Notes under the pieces: generated by a model | The model's database searches: none | Told to the model about the DNA's origin: nothing | What the model saw: the letters and a program-made list of their open reading frames with translations, nothing else | In this document: positions 9,627 through 17,118 of the stretch, in pieces | How positions within the stretch are numbered: the first letter of the stretch is position 1 | How the letters are laid out: each line of letters opens with the position of its first letter | Source: Gemmatimonadales bacterium | GTDB taxonomy: Bacteria; Gemmatimonadota; Gemmatimonadetes; Gemmatimonadales; GWC2-71-9 | Direction: 5' to 3' | Assembly: GCA_019637315.1 (NCBI GenBank) | Contig: JAHBVU010000002.1 | Location: 1 to 64,000, forward strand | Length of the DNA: 64,000 nt | Made by a program: the position numbers and the translations under genes

Positions 9627-11362
9627 CCCAACCCGTGCTGCGTTGGCGGGTGGCGCCGCCTCCCGATCCCGACACAGCCCGGCAGTTGGCAGACTCGCTC
9701 GAGATTCCGCCTCCGCTGGCCCGTCTGCTGGTGCAGCGCGGCTACGGCGAGGTGGTTGCGGCCAAGGGTTTCCTGCGGCCCGAGCTCGAGTCGCTTTCGG
9801 ACCCGTACGCGCTCGCCGGGATGGCGGATGCCGTCGAGGTCGTCGTGCGCGCCATCCGCAGTGGGCATCGGATCCTGGTCCACGGTGACTACGACGTCGA
9901 CGGCCAGTGCGCCTCCGCCTTGCTGACCCGCGCGCTCCGTGCGGCCGGAGCCACGGTCGACGCCTTCGTGCCACATCGGATGCGGGACGGATACGACTTT
10001 GGTCCGGCCGGTCTGGCCCGCGCGCGCGAACTCGGCGCCCGTCTGATCGTGACCTGCGATTGCGGGATTACCGCGGTCGAGACGGTCCGGCAGGCCAGGG
10101 AAGCGGGGCTCGATGTGGTCGTGACCGACCATCACTTGCTCGGTCCGACGGCGCCGCCCGCCAATGCCATCCTCGATCCGCAGCGTCCCGATGACGTGTC
10201 GGGGCTGGGCACGTTGTGCGGCACCGGCGTCGCCTTCAAGCTGGTGCAGGCCCTGGTTGAACCGTTGGGCCTGCCTGCCTCATTTCCGCTGCACTTCCTC
10301 GACTTCGTCGCAGTGGCCACCGTGGCCGACGTGGTGCCACTGATCGGTGAGAACCGGGTTCTGGTTCGTCATGGTCTCAAGGTGCTCAACCGAACCCGCT
10401 GGCCTGGTTTCCGGGCGCTGATCAGGAGCGCAGGCCTGGACAACGCCGAGGTGCGTGCATCGCAGGTGGGTTTCGTGCTGGGTCCTCGTCTCAACGCGGC
10501 GGGGCGGATCGGCGATGCCAACGACGGGTTGCGGCTGCTGCTCACCGACGATGAGGCCGAAGCCGGCGCTCTGGCGGCCCAGCTCGAGAAGCTCAACACC
10601 GAACGACAAGAGCTCGATCAGCGGATTCTCGCGCAGGCCATCGAGCGGGTTGAGCGCACCGTCGACCTCGACCGAACCGCCGGGCTGGTGCTGGCATCGG
10701 ACGGATGGCACCCGGGCGTGGTCGGGATCGTGGCGTCGCGAGTGGTCGAGCGCTTCGGACGTCCCGCCTTCCTGATCGGCTTGGCCGGCGATGTCGGCAA
10801 GGGCTCGGGCCGAAGCATTTCGCGATTCGATCTCCACGGCGCCTTGCTACAGTGTGGCGACCTGCTCGAGCGCTTCGGCGGACATCGCATGGCGGCTGGG
10901 CTGACCGTCCGCCGTGACCGCATCGATGAGTTTGCCGACCGCTTCGCAGCCGTCTGCGGCGAACGACTCTCGCCGAGCGACCTCGGCCCCGAACAGCGGG
11001 TCGACCTGGAGATCGGACTCGACGAAGCAACCGCCGACCTCGAACGGCTCTGTCGCCATCTCGAACCCTGCGGGATGGGGAACCCGGGGCCGGTCTTTCT
11101 GACTCGTGATGCCCGGCTCGTCAGCTGGAGCTACATTGGTGCCAAGAACGAACACCTCCGTGGTGTGCTCGAGACCGAGCGCGGCCGCCTCGATGCCATC
11201 GGCTTTCAGTTCGCCGACCGGACCGGCTGGCTGGGCAGCGACCCCGTCGACGTGGCCTTCCGACTCGAGCGGAACGTCTTCCGCGGGCAGACGCAGCTGC
11301 AGGCCAAACTGGTGGGCATCACGCCCGCAACCGGGCAAGGCCCTGATCCCGATCCGGCGTGA
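9623..11362 (+). CDS. recJ: Single-stranded-DNA-specific exonuclease RecJ
   Basis: A 579-residue 5'-3' single-strand exonuclease of recombination and mismatch repair. The DHH phosphoesterase motifs are clear: LVHGDYDVDGQ near residue 87, IVTCDCGIT near 140 and VVTDHH near 166, followed by the DHHA1 region (RLNAAGRIGDAN) and the RecJ OB-like C-terminus with GGHRMAAGLTV. The GTG at 9623 overlaps the preceding stop (GTGA) and is preferred over an upstream in-frame extension, because that extension lies inside the zinc-ribbon gene and has no family similarity. Confidence 0.95.
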   Translation: MTQPVLRWRVAPPPDPDTARQLADSLEIPPPLARLLVQRGYGEVVAAKGFLRPELESLSDPYALAGMADAVEVVVRAIRSGHRILVHGDYDVDGQCASALLTRALRAAGATVDAFVPHRMRDGYDFGPAGLARARELGARLIVTCDCGITAVETVRQAREAGLDVVVTDHHLLGPTAPPANAILDPQRPDDVSGLGTLCGTGVAFKLVQALVEPLGLPASFPLHFLDFVAVATVADVVPLIGENRVLVRHGLKVLNRTRWPGFRALIRSAGLDNAEVRASQVGFVLGPRLNAAGRIGDANDGLRLLLTDDEAEAGALAAQLEKLNTERQELDQRILAQAIERVERTVDLDRTAGLVLASDGWHPGVVGIVASRVVERFGRPAFLIGLAGDVGKGSGRSISRFDLHGALLQCGDLLERFGGHRMAAGLTVRRDRIDEFADRFAAVCGERLSPSDLGPEQRVDLEIGLDEATADLERLCRHLEPCGMGNPGPVFLTRDARLVSWSYIGAKNEHLRGVLETERGRLDAIGFQFADRTGWLGSDPVDVAFRLERNVFRGQTQLQAKLVGITPATGQGPDPDPA

Positions 11363-11877
11363 CCCGGATCATCAGCGGTGAGTTCGGTGGCCGACGGCTG
11401 GTGGTGCCCGCCGATCGCCGGGTGCGACCGACCGCCGACCGGGTCCGCGAAGCCTGGTTCAGCATTTTGGGCCCGCGAGTCGTAGATGCAGTGGTAGTCG
11501 ACTTGTTCGCCGGCAGCGGCGCGTTAGGCTTAGAGGCTGTCTCGCGCGGTGCGCGGCATGCCACCCTGGTGGATCTGAACCGTCCGTCGCTCGATGCCAT
11601 TCGCGCCAACGTCGATGCACTTGGCGTCGGAGGTCGGGTCCGTATCGTCCGCGGTGACGTCTTTCGATTCCTGGCAGGAACGACCGGCCGCGCGTTCACG
11701 CTGGCGCTGGCCGATCCGCCCTACGGCCTTGGTCTGGCCGAACGAGTCGCGGCGCTGTTCCAGCGCGCGCCGTTTGCGGACCTGCTGGCGGTCGAGCACC
11801 GGGCCGATGAAGCTCTCCCCGAGGGCAGTACCCGGGGCTACGGAGACACCGCGGTGACTTTCTACGAGGCGCCATGA
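11359..11877 (+). CDS. rsmD: 16S rRNA (guanine-966-N2) methyltransferase RsmD
   Basis: A 172-residue methyltransferase. The N-terminus MTRIISGEFGGRRL and PTADRVREAWFSIL are typical of RsmD. The SAM site is VVDLFAGSGALGLEAVSRGA (around residue 47) and the catalytic motif is ADPPYG near residue 119. It methylates G966 of 16S rRNA. GTG overlaps the recJ stop and the stop overlaps coaD, an adjacency (rsmD-coaD) conserved in many bacteria. Confidence 0.95.
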   Translation: MTRIISGEFGGRRLVVPADRRVRPTADRVREAWFSILGPRVVDAVVVDLFAGSGALGLEAVSRGARHATLVDLNRPSLDAIRANVDALGVGGRVRIVRGDVFRFLAGTTGRAFTLALADPPYGLGLAERVAALFQRAPFADLLAVEHRADEALPEGSTRGYGDTAVTFYEAP

Positions 11878-12353
11878 GCCGAATCGGCCTGTACGCAGGA
11901 TCCTTCGACCCTCCGACACTCGGTCACGAGGACGTGATTCGGCGGGCGGCATTGCTGCTCGACCAGCTTGTGGTGGCCATTGCCGTCAATCCCAACAAAC
12001 AGCCCCTGCTCCCGGTCGAGCAGCGGCTCGACCTGTTTCGTCGGATCGTCGCGCTCCCCAACGTCACCTTCGAGGCCTTCGAAGGGCTGCTGGCCGATCG
12101 GGCGCGGGTCCTGGGCGCGACCGTGCTCGTCCGCGGCCTCCGCAACGCCAACGACCTCGATCACGAAGCGCCGATGGCGGTGATGAACCGCCATCTGATG
12201 CCAGGACTCGAAACGATCTTCCTGACGCCCTCGCCAGAGGTGAGCTTCGTGAGTGGTACGCTGGTGCGTGAGGTGGCGCGCTTCGGTGGTGACGTCACGC
12301 CGATGGTGCATCCCGTGGTGGCCGAGGCACTTGCTGCGCGGATGCGCCGATGA
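11874..12353 (+). CDS. coaD: Phosphopantetheine adenylyltransferase CoaD
   Basis: A 159-residue nucleotidyltransferase, the standard length, that makes dephospho-CoA from phosphopantetheine and ATP. The N-terminal GLYAGSFDPPTLGHEDVI contains the TxGH ATP-binding motif. RGLRNANDLDHE and the C-terminal VSFVSGTLVREVARFGGDV (usually SSSxVRE) complete the active site. ATG overlaps the rsmD stop (ATGA), and its own TGA overlaps the ATG of the following gene. Confidence 0.96.
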   Translation: MSRIGLYAGSFDPPTLGHEDVIRRAALLLDQLVVAIAVNPNKQPLLPVEQRLDLFRRIVALPNVTFEAFEGLLADRARVLGATVLVRGLRNANDLDHEAPMAVMNRHLMPGLETIFLTPSPEVSFVSGTLVREVARFGGDVTPMVHPVVAEALAARMRR

Positions 12354-13249
12354 CACCGCTCGCCAGCATCACCGCCCGGGCCGCCGAGCGGCGCGGACGC
12401 CTCGTCATGATCGATCAGGAAGATGGCTCGATCGAGCGGGCGGCCGACCTGCTGCGGCAGCAGGGCATCGACGGGATCACCCTGGTCGGGCGGGCGGGCG
12501 TCGACCCCGCCTCCGATCCGCGGCTGGGAGAAGTTGCCGCCGTGCTGCGCGATTGCTGGCCCGAACGGGTTCGCGACGGGATCCACGCACTCGATCTGGC
12601 CGCCCACCCGCTGCTCTTTGCCGCCGGGCTGACCGCGCTCGGTCACGCCGATGTTTGCCTGGCTGGCACCGCCGTCCCGATGGACGCGGTCGAAGAGGCT
12701 ACCCGCTGGATCCTGGGCCCCGATCGGAGCCGGGTCCGGGGCCATCTTGCGTACCTGCTCACATTGGACGATCGTCTCACGACGCTGGCCATCCCCGACT
12801 CGGCCGGCCCGCTGAATGCCAGGGCCATGGCAGAACTGGTGATGACGGCCGCCGGGCACCGAACCCGGGTCCTCGGCGACCAGCCCCGGGTCGGGTTCCT
12901 GGTGCCGCCGCCCAGCCAGGATGCCAGCCACGCGGACGCCGAGGTCGCCTTGAACGAGCTTCGGACGCTGGCGCCCGGAATTGCGGCCTCGGTGGAGTGG
13001 GGTTGGACCACCCCGTCGGAGGGGACGGAATCGGGCCGATTCCGCTCAGGGCCAAACGTTCTCATATTTCCGGATCCCGTTTCCGGTCATGTGGCCCAAT
13101 TGGTGCTTCGGGATACGGTCGGGCGCAAAGCATGGGGACCATTGTTTCCGGGAGGACGCTGGACTCTGGCAGGCGTACCCGAAGGTGCGACACCCTCGGA
13201 CATCGTCGCGGTCGCGGCTCTCGCGCTCGCCGGCGTGTCGGGGGCCTAA
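12350..13249 (+). CDS. Divergent phosphate acetyl/butyryltransferase-like protein
   Basis: A 299-residue protein with the overall layout of Pta/Ptb: an N-terminal ITARAAERRGRLVMIDQ with DGITLVGR, and a C-terminal GPNVLIFPDPVSGHVAQLVLR followed by AWGPLFPGGR. The last segment corresponds to the family's GPILQGLAKPVNDLSRG block, but the conserved Ser-Arg pair is not present; the local sequence is TLAGVPEGATPSD. It may have lost acyl-phosphate chemistry or act on something else. It overlaps coaD by four bases, which hints at a link to CoA metabolism. The family call is fair; activity is doubtful. Confidence 0.7.
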   Translation: MTPLASITARAAERRGRLVMIDQEDGSIERAADLLRQQGIDGITLVGRAGVDPASDPRLGEVAAVLRDCWPERVRDGIHALDLAAHPLLFAAGLTALGHADVCLAGTAVPMDAVEEATRWILGPDRSRVRGHLAYLLTLDDRLTTLAIPDSAGPLNARAMAELVMTAAGHRTRVLGDQPRVGFLVPPPSQDASHADAEVALNELRTLAPGIAASVEWGWTTPSEGTESGRFRSGPNVLIFPDPVSGHVAQLVLRDTVGRKAWGPLFPGGRWTLAGVPEGATPSDIVAVAALALAGVSGA

Positions 13250-13262
13250 CGGGAGAGGATTC

Positions 13263-13598
13263 ATGGGCTTTACCAAGACGGCCAATGGCCGCGGGGTCAC
13301 CGTGGTTCGGATCGAAGGCCAGCTCATCGTCGGCAATCGGCAAGAGCTCAAGGCATTGATCCAGGAGTCGCTCGAGGCCGGTGACCGGAAGTTCCTGATC
13401 GACTGCAGCCAGACGGCGTACATCGATTCGTCCGGGCTCGGTGCCCTGGTAACGATTTCCAAGAAGGTCCGCGAAAACGGGGGCGACCTCCGACTGGCGG
13501 GGCTCAACGACGACCTGCGGTCACTCTTCGAGCTCACCAAGCTCGATGCGCTCTTCACCATTGTGCCGACCGTCGACGACGGTCTGGCAGGGTTCTGA
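13263..13598 (+). CDS. STAS-domain anti-sigma factor antagonist (RsbV/SpoIIAA-like)
   Basis: A 111-residue single STAS domain. The phosphorylation-site motif YIDSSGLGALVTI lies near residues 57-69, with the target serine in DSSG. Such proteins bind the anti-sigma kinase when unphosphorylated and so free a sigma factor. ATG 13263 has a good ribosome site (GGGAGAGGA, 13251-13259). It is followed by the RsbW-like kinase and the RsbU-like phosphatase, giving all three parts of a partner-switching module; no sigma factor gene is adjacent. Confidence 0.92.
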   Translation: MGFTKTANGRGVTVVRIEGQLIVGNRQELKALIQESLEAGDRKFLIDCSQTAYIDSSGLGALVTISKKVRENGGDLRLAGLNDDLRSLFELTKLDALFTIVPTVDDGLAGF

Positions 13599-13605
13599 CG
13601 TTACC

Positions 13606-14067
13606 GTGACCTTTCGCCTGACCATCCACCGGACCGAGCCCGCGCCAAGCGAGGTGGGGCCGGTGGCCGTCGATCTCGCCATGCCGAGCGACGTGGACAA
13701 GGTCGGGACGGTGGTCGAGTTGATGGCGGGTCAGTGTTTTGCCGGACAGGCGCCCTGCGCCCGTACTGCCTTTCGCCTCAAGGTCACCCTGGCGGAAGCC
13801 CTGAGCAACGCAATCCTGCGTGGTAACGGAGCGGATCCGGACAAACAGGTCTTCGTCCATGCCGAGCTGACCTCCGATGCCATCCACCTGTCGGTCCAGG
13901 ATCAGGGCCCGGGCCTCGATCCGGCCCGCTGGGACGCAGGGCCCGTCCTGCCGGACGAGCTCGAATCCGAAGGTGGCCGCGGGCTCTTCATCATCAAACA
14001 TCTCGCCGACCAGGTCGGCTTCAGCGACCAGGGGAACACGATCTGGATGACGCTGCCGCGCAGCTGA
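13606..14067 (+). CDS. Anti-sigma factor serine kinase (RsbW/SpoIIAB-like, HATPase_c)
   Basis: About 153 residues from GTG 13606. The GHKL ATPase boxes are visible: the N box KVTLAEALSNAILRGNG, the G1 box VQDQGPGLDP and the G2 box SEGGRGLFIIKHLAD. RsbW-type proteins phosphorylate the STAS antagonist and sequester a sigma factor. The gene lies seven bases after the STAS gene. A shorter in-frame upstream extension exists but overlaps the STAS gene without similarity. Its 3' end may overlap the phosphatase gene (see that entry). Confidence 0.88.
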   Translation: MTFRLTIHRTEPAPSEVGPVAVDLAMPSDVDKVGTVVELMAGQCFAGQAPCARTAFRLKVTLAEALSNAILRGNGADPDKQVFVHAELTSDAIHLSVQDQGPGLDPARWDAGPVLPDELESEGGRGLFIIKHLADQVGFSDQGNTIWMTLPRS

Positions 14068-14180
14068 GGCGCCTCAGACCGGCCCTCGACGCGCTCGACG
14101 GAACCCTGCTTGCTCCGGAGCGCATCTGGCGTTTCGGCGCGGCGGACACGCGGGTCCTGATCGGGCGGGTACCCGACTGG

Positions 14181-15635
14181 GTGCCCGCGGCTCCCGGCCT
14201 CGCCGGCCTCGTCGAAACGCCCGAGGGGCCGCGCTGGTTTGCCCCAATTTCCGAAGAGCCCGGCCTCTGGATCGAGGGCGACCCCGCGCCGACCGAAGAA
14301 CTGCGGCACACCTCGTCGGCGGCGATGATCGATCACCTCCTGCGGGTGGAGCGTGAGGTCGGTCGGCTGTCGCAGGAACTCGCCAGTCGCTACGAAGAAA
14401 TCGACCTCCTCTACACCATCAGCGAAATTCTGGGCCAGACGGTTCGCCTCGAGCAGGCCTCGCGCACCATCATTCGCGCCGTCAGCAGCGTGGTCGGCGC
14501 CCGCCGCGCGTCGATCATGGTGCACGACGACGAGCAGGGCATTCTGCGCACGGTCGCGTCCCAGGGCATTCCGCCAGGCCGCTCCGGGGAAGTCTCGGTC
14601 GACGATCCGATCTCGATTGCCGCCCGGGTGTTCCGGACGCAACGGCCCCTGATCGGCGACCCCACCGAAGGAGTCATCTCGTCGGCCGGGACCGAGGAGC
14701 GCGGCTACCAGGGCGTGGCCTTCATGAGCGTCCCGATTACCTACGCCGCTCCAGGAGGGCCGGTGCGCTGCATCGGGGTGGTCAACCTGACCGACCGGGT
14801 CGGCGGCGATCGCTTCGGCCTGACTGATCGCAAGCTGGTGGCGGCGGTGGCCAATCAGATCGGCGCCGCGCTGGAGAATGCCCGCCTGGCGGAGCGCGAG
14901 CGCGAGCAGGAGCGACTCGAACGCGAGCTCGAACTCGCCTCGACGCTGCAACAGGGCTTGCTGCCGCTCCCCGACGTGCTGTCGGGCGACGCCGAAGTCG
15001 GGGTTCAATGCGTTCCGCTCGAGTCGGTCGGTGGCGATTTCTACGGCTTCAATCGTCTCGGCGGTGGGGCCGTCGGCGTGATGGTGGGCGATGTCAGTTC
15101 CCACGGGTTTTCCGCCGCGCTCTTGATGGCGTCCGCACTCGGTACGGCCGGCCTCCATGCCGCCGCCGCAGCCGGCGCACCCGACGTGGTGCTCTCGGCG
15201 CTCAGGGCGACACTTGCCGGGCAGCTGGCGTCGACCGAGAGCTTTATCACCATGGTCTATGCCCGGATCGACCCGGCCGCCGGAAGGCTCGTCTTTGCCA
15301 ATGCGGGCCACCCGCATGTCTTCCGGATTGCCGGGTCGGGCGAGTCCTGGCGCCTCGAAGCAACCGCGCCGCCGCTGGGTCTGGGTGAGGACGCCATCGG
15401 CTATCAGACCTCGCCCTGGGTCCCTGGCGAAGACCTCCTCTGCATCTTTACCGACGGCGTCAGCGACGCAACCAACGCCGCCGGCGAACGGTTCGGCGAG
15501 CGACGGGTGCTCGATGCCGTCATCGCTCAACGCGGGCAGCCCCCTTCGGTCATCGTCGACACCGTCATGGCGCTGGTCGAGAGTTTCGGGACCGAACCCG
15601 CGGACGATCGCACCTTGCTCGTGCTCAAGGTCTGA
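14181..15635 (+). CDS. GAF-domain PP2C phosphatase (RsbU/SpoIIE-like)
   Basis: At least 484 residues from GTG 14181. Residues about 75-235 form a GAF sensor domain (EIDLLYTISEILGQTV to DRKLVAAVANQIGAALENA). A short coiled linker follows, then a SpoIIE-type PP2C domain (about 270-484) with VGGDFYGF, VGDVSSHG, FANAGHP, FTDGVSDA and ADDRTLLVLKV. It should dephosphorylate the STAS protein in response to a GAF ligand or signal. Upstream of 14181 the same frame stays open back past 14043 and looks coding, but contains only CTG candidates (14043, 14064), so the true start may be CTG and overlap the kinase gene. Confidence 0.88.
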   Translation: MPAAPGLAGLVETPEGPRWFAPISEEPGLWIEGDPAPTEELRHTSSAAMIDHLLRVEREVGRLSQELASRYEEIDLLYTISEILGQTVRLEQASRTIIRAVSSVVGARRASIMVHDDEQGILRTVASQGIPPGRSGEVSVDDPISIAARVFRTQRPLIGDPTEGVISSAGTEERGYQGVAFMSVPITYAAPGGPVRCIGVVNLTDRVGGDRFGLTDRKLVAAVANQIGAALENARLAEREREQERLERELELASTLQQGLLPLPDVLSGDAEVGVQCVPLESVGGDFYGFNRLGGGAVGVMVGDVSSHGFSAALLMASALGTAGLHAAAAAGAPDVVLSALRATLAGQLASTESFITMVYARIDPAAGRLVFANAGHPHVFRIAGSGESWRLEATAPPLGLGEDAIGYQTSPWVPGEDLLCIFTDGVSDATNAAGERFGERRVLDAVIAQRGQPPSVIVDTVMALVESFGTEPADDRTLLVLKV

Positions 15636-15649
15636 TCGGTACCCTCGAC

Positions 15650-16459
15650 GTGGCGAAAAAGTATCTCGGGCAGCATTTCCTTTCCGATCCGCGAATTCTC
15701 AGCCGGATTGCGGCGGCGCTCCCCGCCGAGCCGGGCGACGCCGTCCTCGAAATCGGGCCAGGGAAGGGTGCCCTGACCGCTGCCCTGATTGAACGCGGCC
15801 TCGAGGTCACGGCCATCGAGCGCGATCGCGACCTCATCCCGCTGCTCCGCTCTCGCTGGCCCGCCCTGACACTCGTCCAAGGCGACGCCCTGGAGGTCGA
15901 CTGGGCCGCCCTGATGTCCGCCGCAACCCGCACCCGCTGGTTCGTGGCCGGCAATATCCCCTACAACATCACGTCGCCGCTGATCGATCAGGCCCTGACG
16001 GTTCGGCCGCTCCCCGCCGCCATCGTGTTCCTGGTCCAGAAAGAGGTGGCGCTCCGGCTCGCAGCCGGGCCGGGAACCTCTGACTACGGCGCGCTTTCGG
16101 TCGGTGCGCAGTCGACGGCACTGGTCGAACGTCTCTTCACCGTGCCCGCGGGCGCCTTTCACCCGCCGCCCAAAGTGGACAGCGCCGTGGTCCGGCTGAC
16201 CCCGAGACCGGTCGCCGACCGTCCAGCCGATCAGGCCGGCTTCCGCCGGATGGTGGTCGGTCTCTTTGCGTCCCGCCGGAAGCAGCTGGGTCGGGCCGTT
16301 CGGACCCTGCTGGGTTGCGATGCGGCCAGCGCCGAACACCTCCTCGCCGAAACCGGCCTCGACTCGACCCGCCGGGCTGAGACCCTCAGCGTCGCTGAGT
16401 TCCGACAACTGCATCAGCGGATGATTGACGGGGGGCTGGGCGACCGACTAACATTGTGA
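15650..16459 (+). CDS. rsmA: 16S rRNA (A1518/A1519-N6) dimethyltransferase RsmA/KsgA
   Basis: A 269-residue rRNA adenine dimethyltransferase. Motifs are KKYLGQHFL at the N-terminus, VLEIGPGKGALT near residue 34, the catalytic GNIPYNITSPLI near 100 and AFHPPPKVDSAVVRL near 170. It dimethylates two adenines in helix 45 of 16S rRNA, and its loss gives kasugamycin resistance in other bacteria. GTG 15650 follows the phosphatase by 14 bases. The TGA stop (16457-16459) lies within the Rex operator of the next gene. Confidence 0.95.
   Translation: MAKKYLGQHFLSDPRILSRIAAALPAEPGDAVLEIGPGKGALTAALIERGLEVTAIERDRDLIPLLRSRWPALTLVQGDALEVDWAALMSAATRTRWFVAGNIPYNITSPLIDQALTVRPLPAAIVFLVQKEVALRLAAGPGTSDYGALSVGAQSTALVERLFTVPAGAFHPPPKVDSAVVRLTPRPVADRPADQAGFRRMVVGLFASRRKQLGRAVRTLLGCDAASAEHLLAETGLDSTRRAETLSVAEFRQLHQRMIDGGLGDRLTL
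16425..16454 (+). promoter_or_regulatory. rex promoter inside the 3' end of rsmA
   Basis: TTGACG (16425-16430) and TAACAT (16449-16454) with an 18-base spacer are a good sigma-70 match. The start of transcription would fall near 16461, about nine bases before the rex ATG. It overlaps the Rex operator on its downstream side. Confidence 0.6.
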
Positions 16460-16471
16460 AAACTTTCACAT
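16454..16471 (+). promoter_or_regulatory. Rex operator (ROP site)
   Basis: TTGTGAA-AACT-TTCACAT matches the Rex consensus TTGTGAA-N4-TTCACAA at all but the last base. It spans the end of the -10 box, the predicted transcription start and the first bases of the rex ATG, so bound Rex should block its own transcription. Confidence 0.85.
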
Positions 16472-17096
16472 GTTCATGCGGACTGTCGCCGATAACACTG
16501 TACGTCGCCTCTCACTCTACCTTCGCTTCCTCGAGGAGTTTCAGCACCAGGGAGCGACAACGGTTAGTTCCGAGGCGCTTGCTTCCCGGGGTGGCACCAC
16601 TTCCGCCCAGGTGCGCAAGGACTTGTCGTTCTTCGGGTCATTCGGCAAGCGCGGCCTGGGCTACTCCGTTCCGCAGCTGATCAAGCGGCTCCGCGAGATT
16701 CTTGGCCTGGGTCGCCACTACCGGGTCGTCGTGGTCGGGGCCGGTAAAGTCGGCAGCGCGCTGGTGCAGTACCGTGGTTTTCGCGACCGGGGTTTCGACA
16801 TCGTTGCGATCTTCGATCATGACACTACGAAGGTCGGGCAGGCCTGGGACGGTCTGACCGTTCGAAATGTCAGCGAGCTCGAGCACGATTGCGGTACCCT
16901 GGACCCGGACATTGGCGTGATCGTGACGCCGGCCGAAGCGGCTCAGGGCATCGCCGACAGGATGGTGGCGTGTGGCGTCAAGGCCATCCTCAACTTTGCA
17001 CCGGTCCAGCTCCAGGTCCCGGACGGTGTCACGGTCAAGGCGGTCAATCTCGTGCTCGAGCTGGAGGCGTTGAGCTACGCGCTGGCGAGTCGGTAG
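16470..17096 (+). CDS. rex: Redox-sensing transcriptional repressor Rex
   Basis: A 208-residue regulator that senses the NADH/NAD+ ratio. The N-terminal winged helix includes VRRLSLYLRFLEEF, SEALASRGGTTSAQVRKDL and FGSFGKRGLGYSV. The Rossmann domain starts with VVVVGAGKVGSALV (about residue 87) and continues with IVAIFDHD, and the C-terminal swapped helix ends NLVLELEALSYAL. ATG 16470 overlaps the operator; ATG 16476 is an alternative. No Shine-Dalgarno sequence is seen, so the mRNA may have a very short leader. Autoregulation by NADH-sensitive repression is the natural reading. Arginine deiminase follows 22 bases downstream. Confidence 0.96.
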   Translation: MFMRTVADNTVRRLSLYLRFLEEFQHQGATTVSSEALASRGGTTSAQVRKDLSFFGSFGKRGLGYSVPQLIKRLREILGLGRHYRVVVVGAGKVGSALVQYRGFRDRGFDIVAIFDHDTTKVGQAWDGLTVRNVSELEHDCGTLDPDIGVIVTPAEAAQGIADRMVACGVKAILNFAPVQLQVPDGVTVKAVNLVLELEALSYALASR

Positions 17097-17118
17097 TACG
17101 CTCCGGTAGTTTCCTCTC

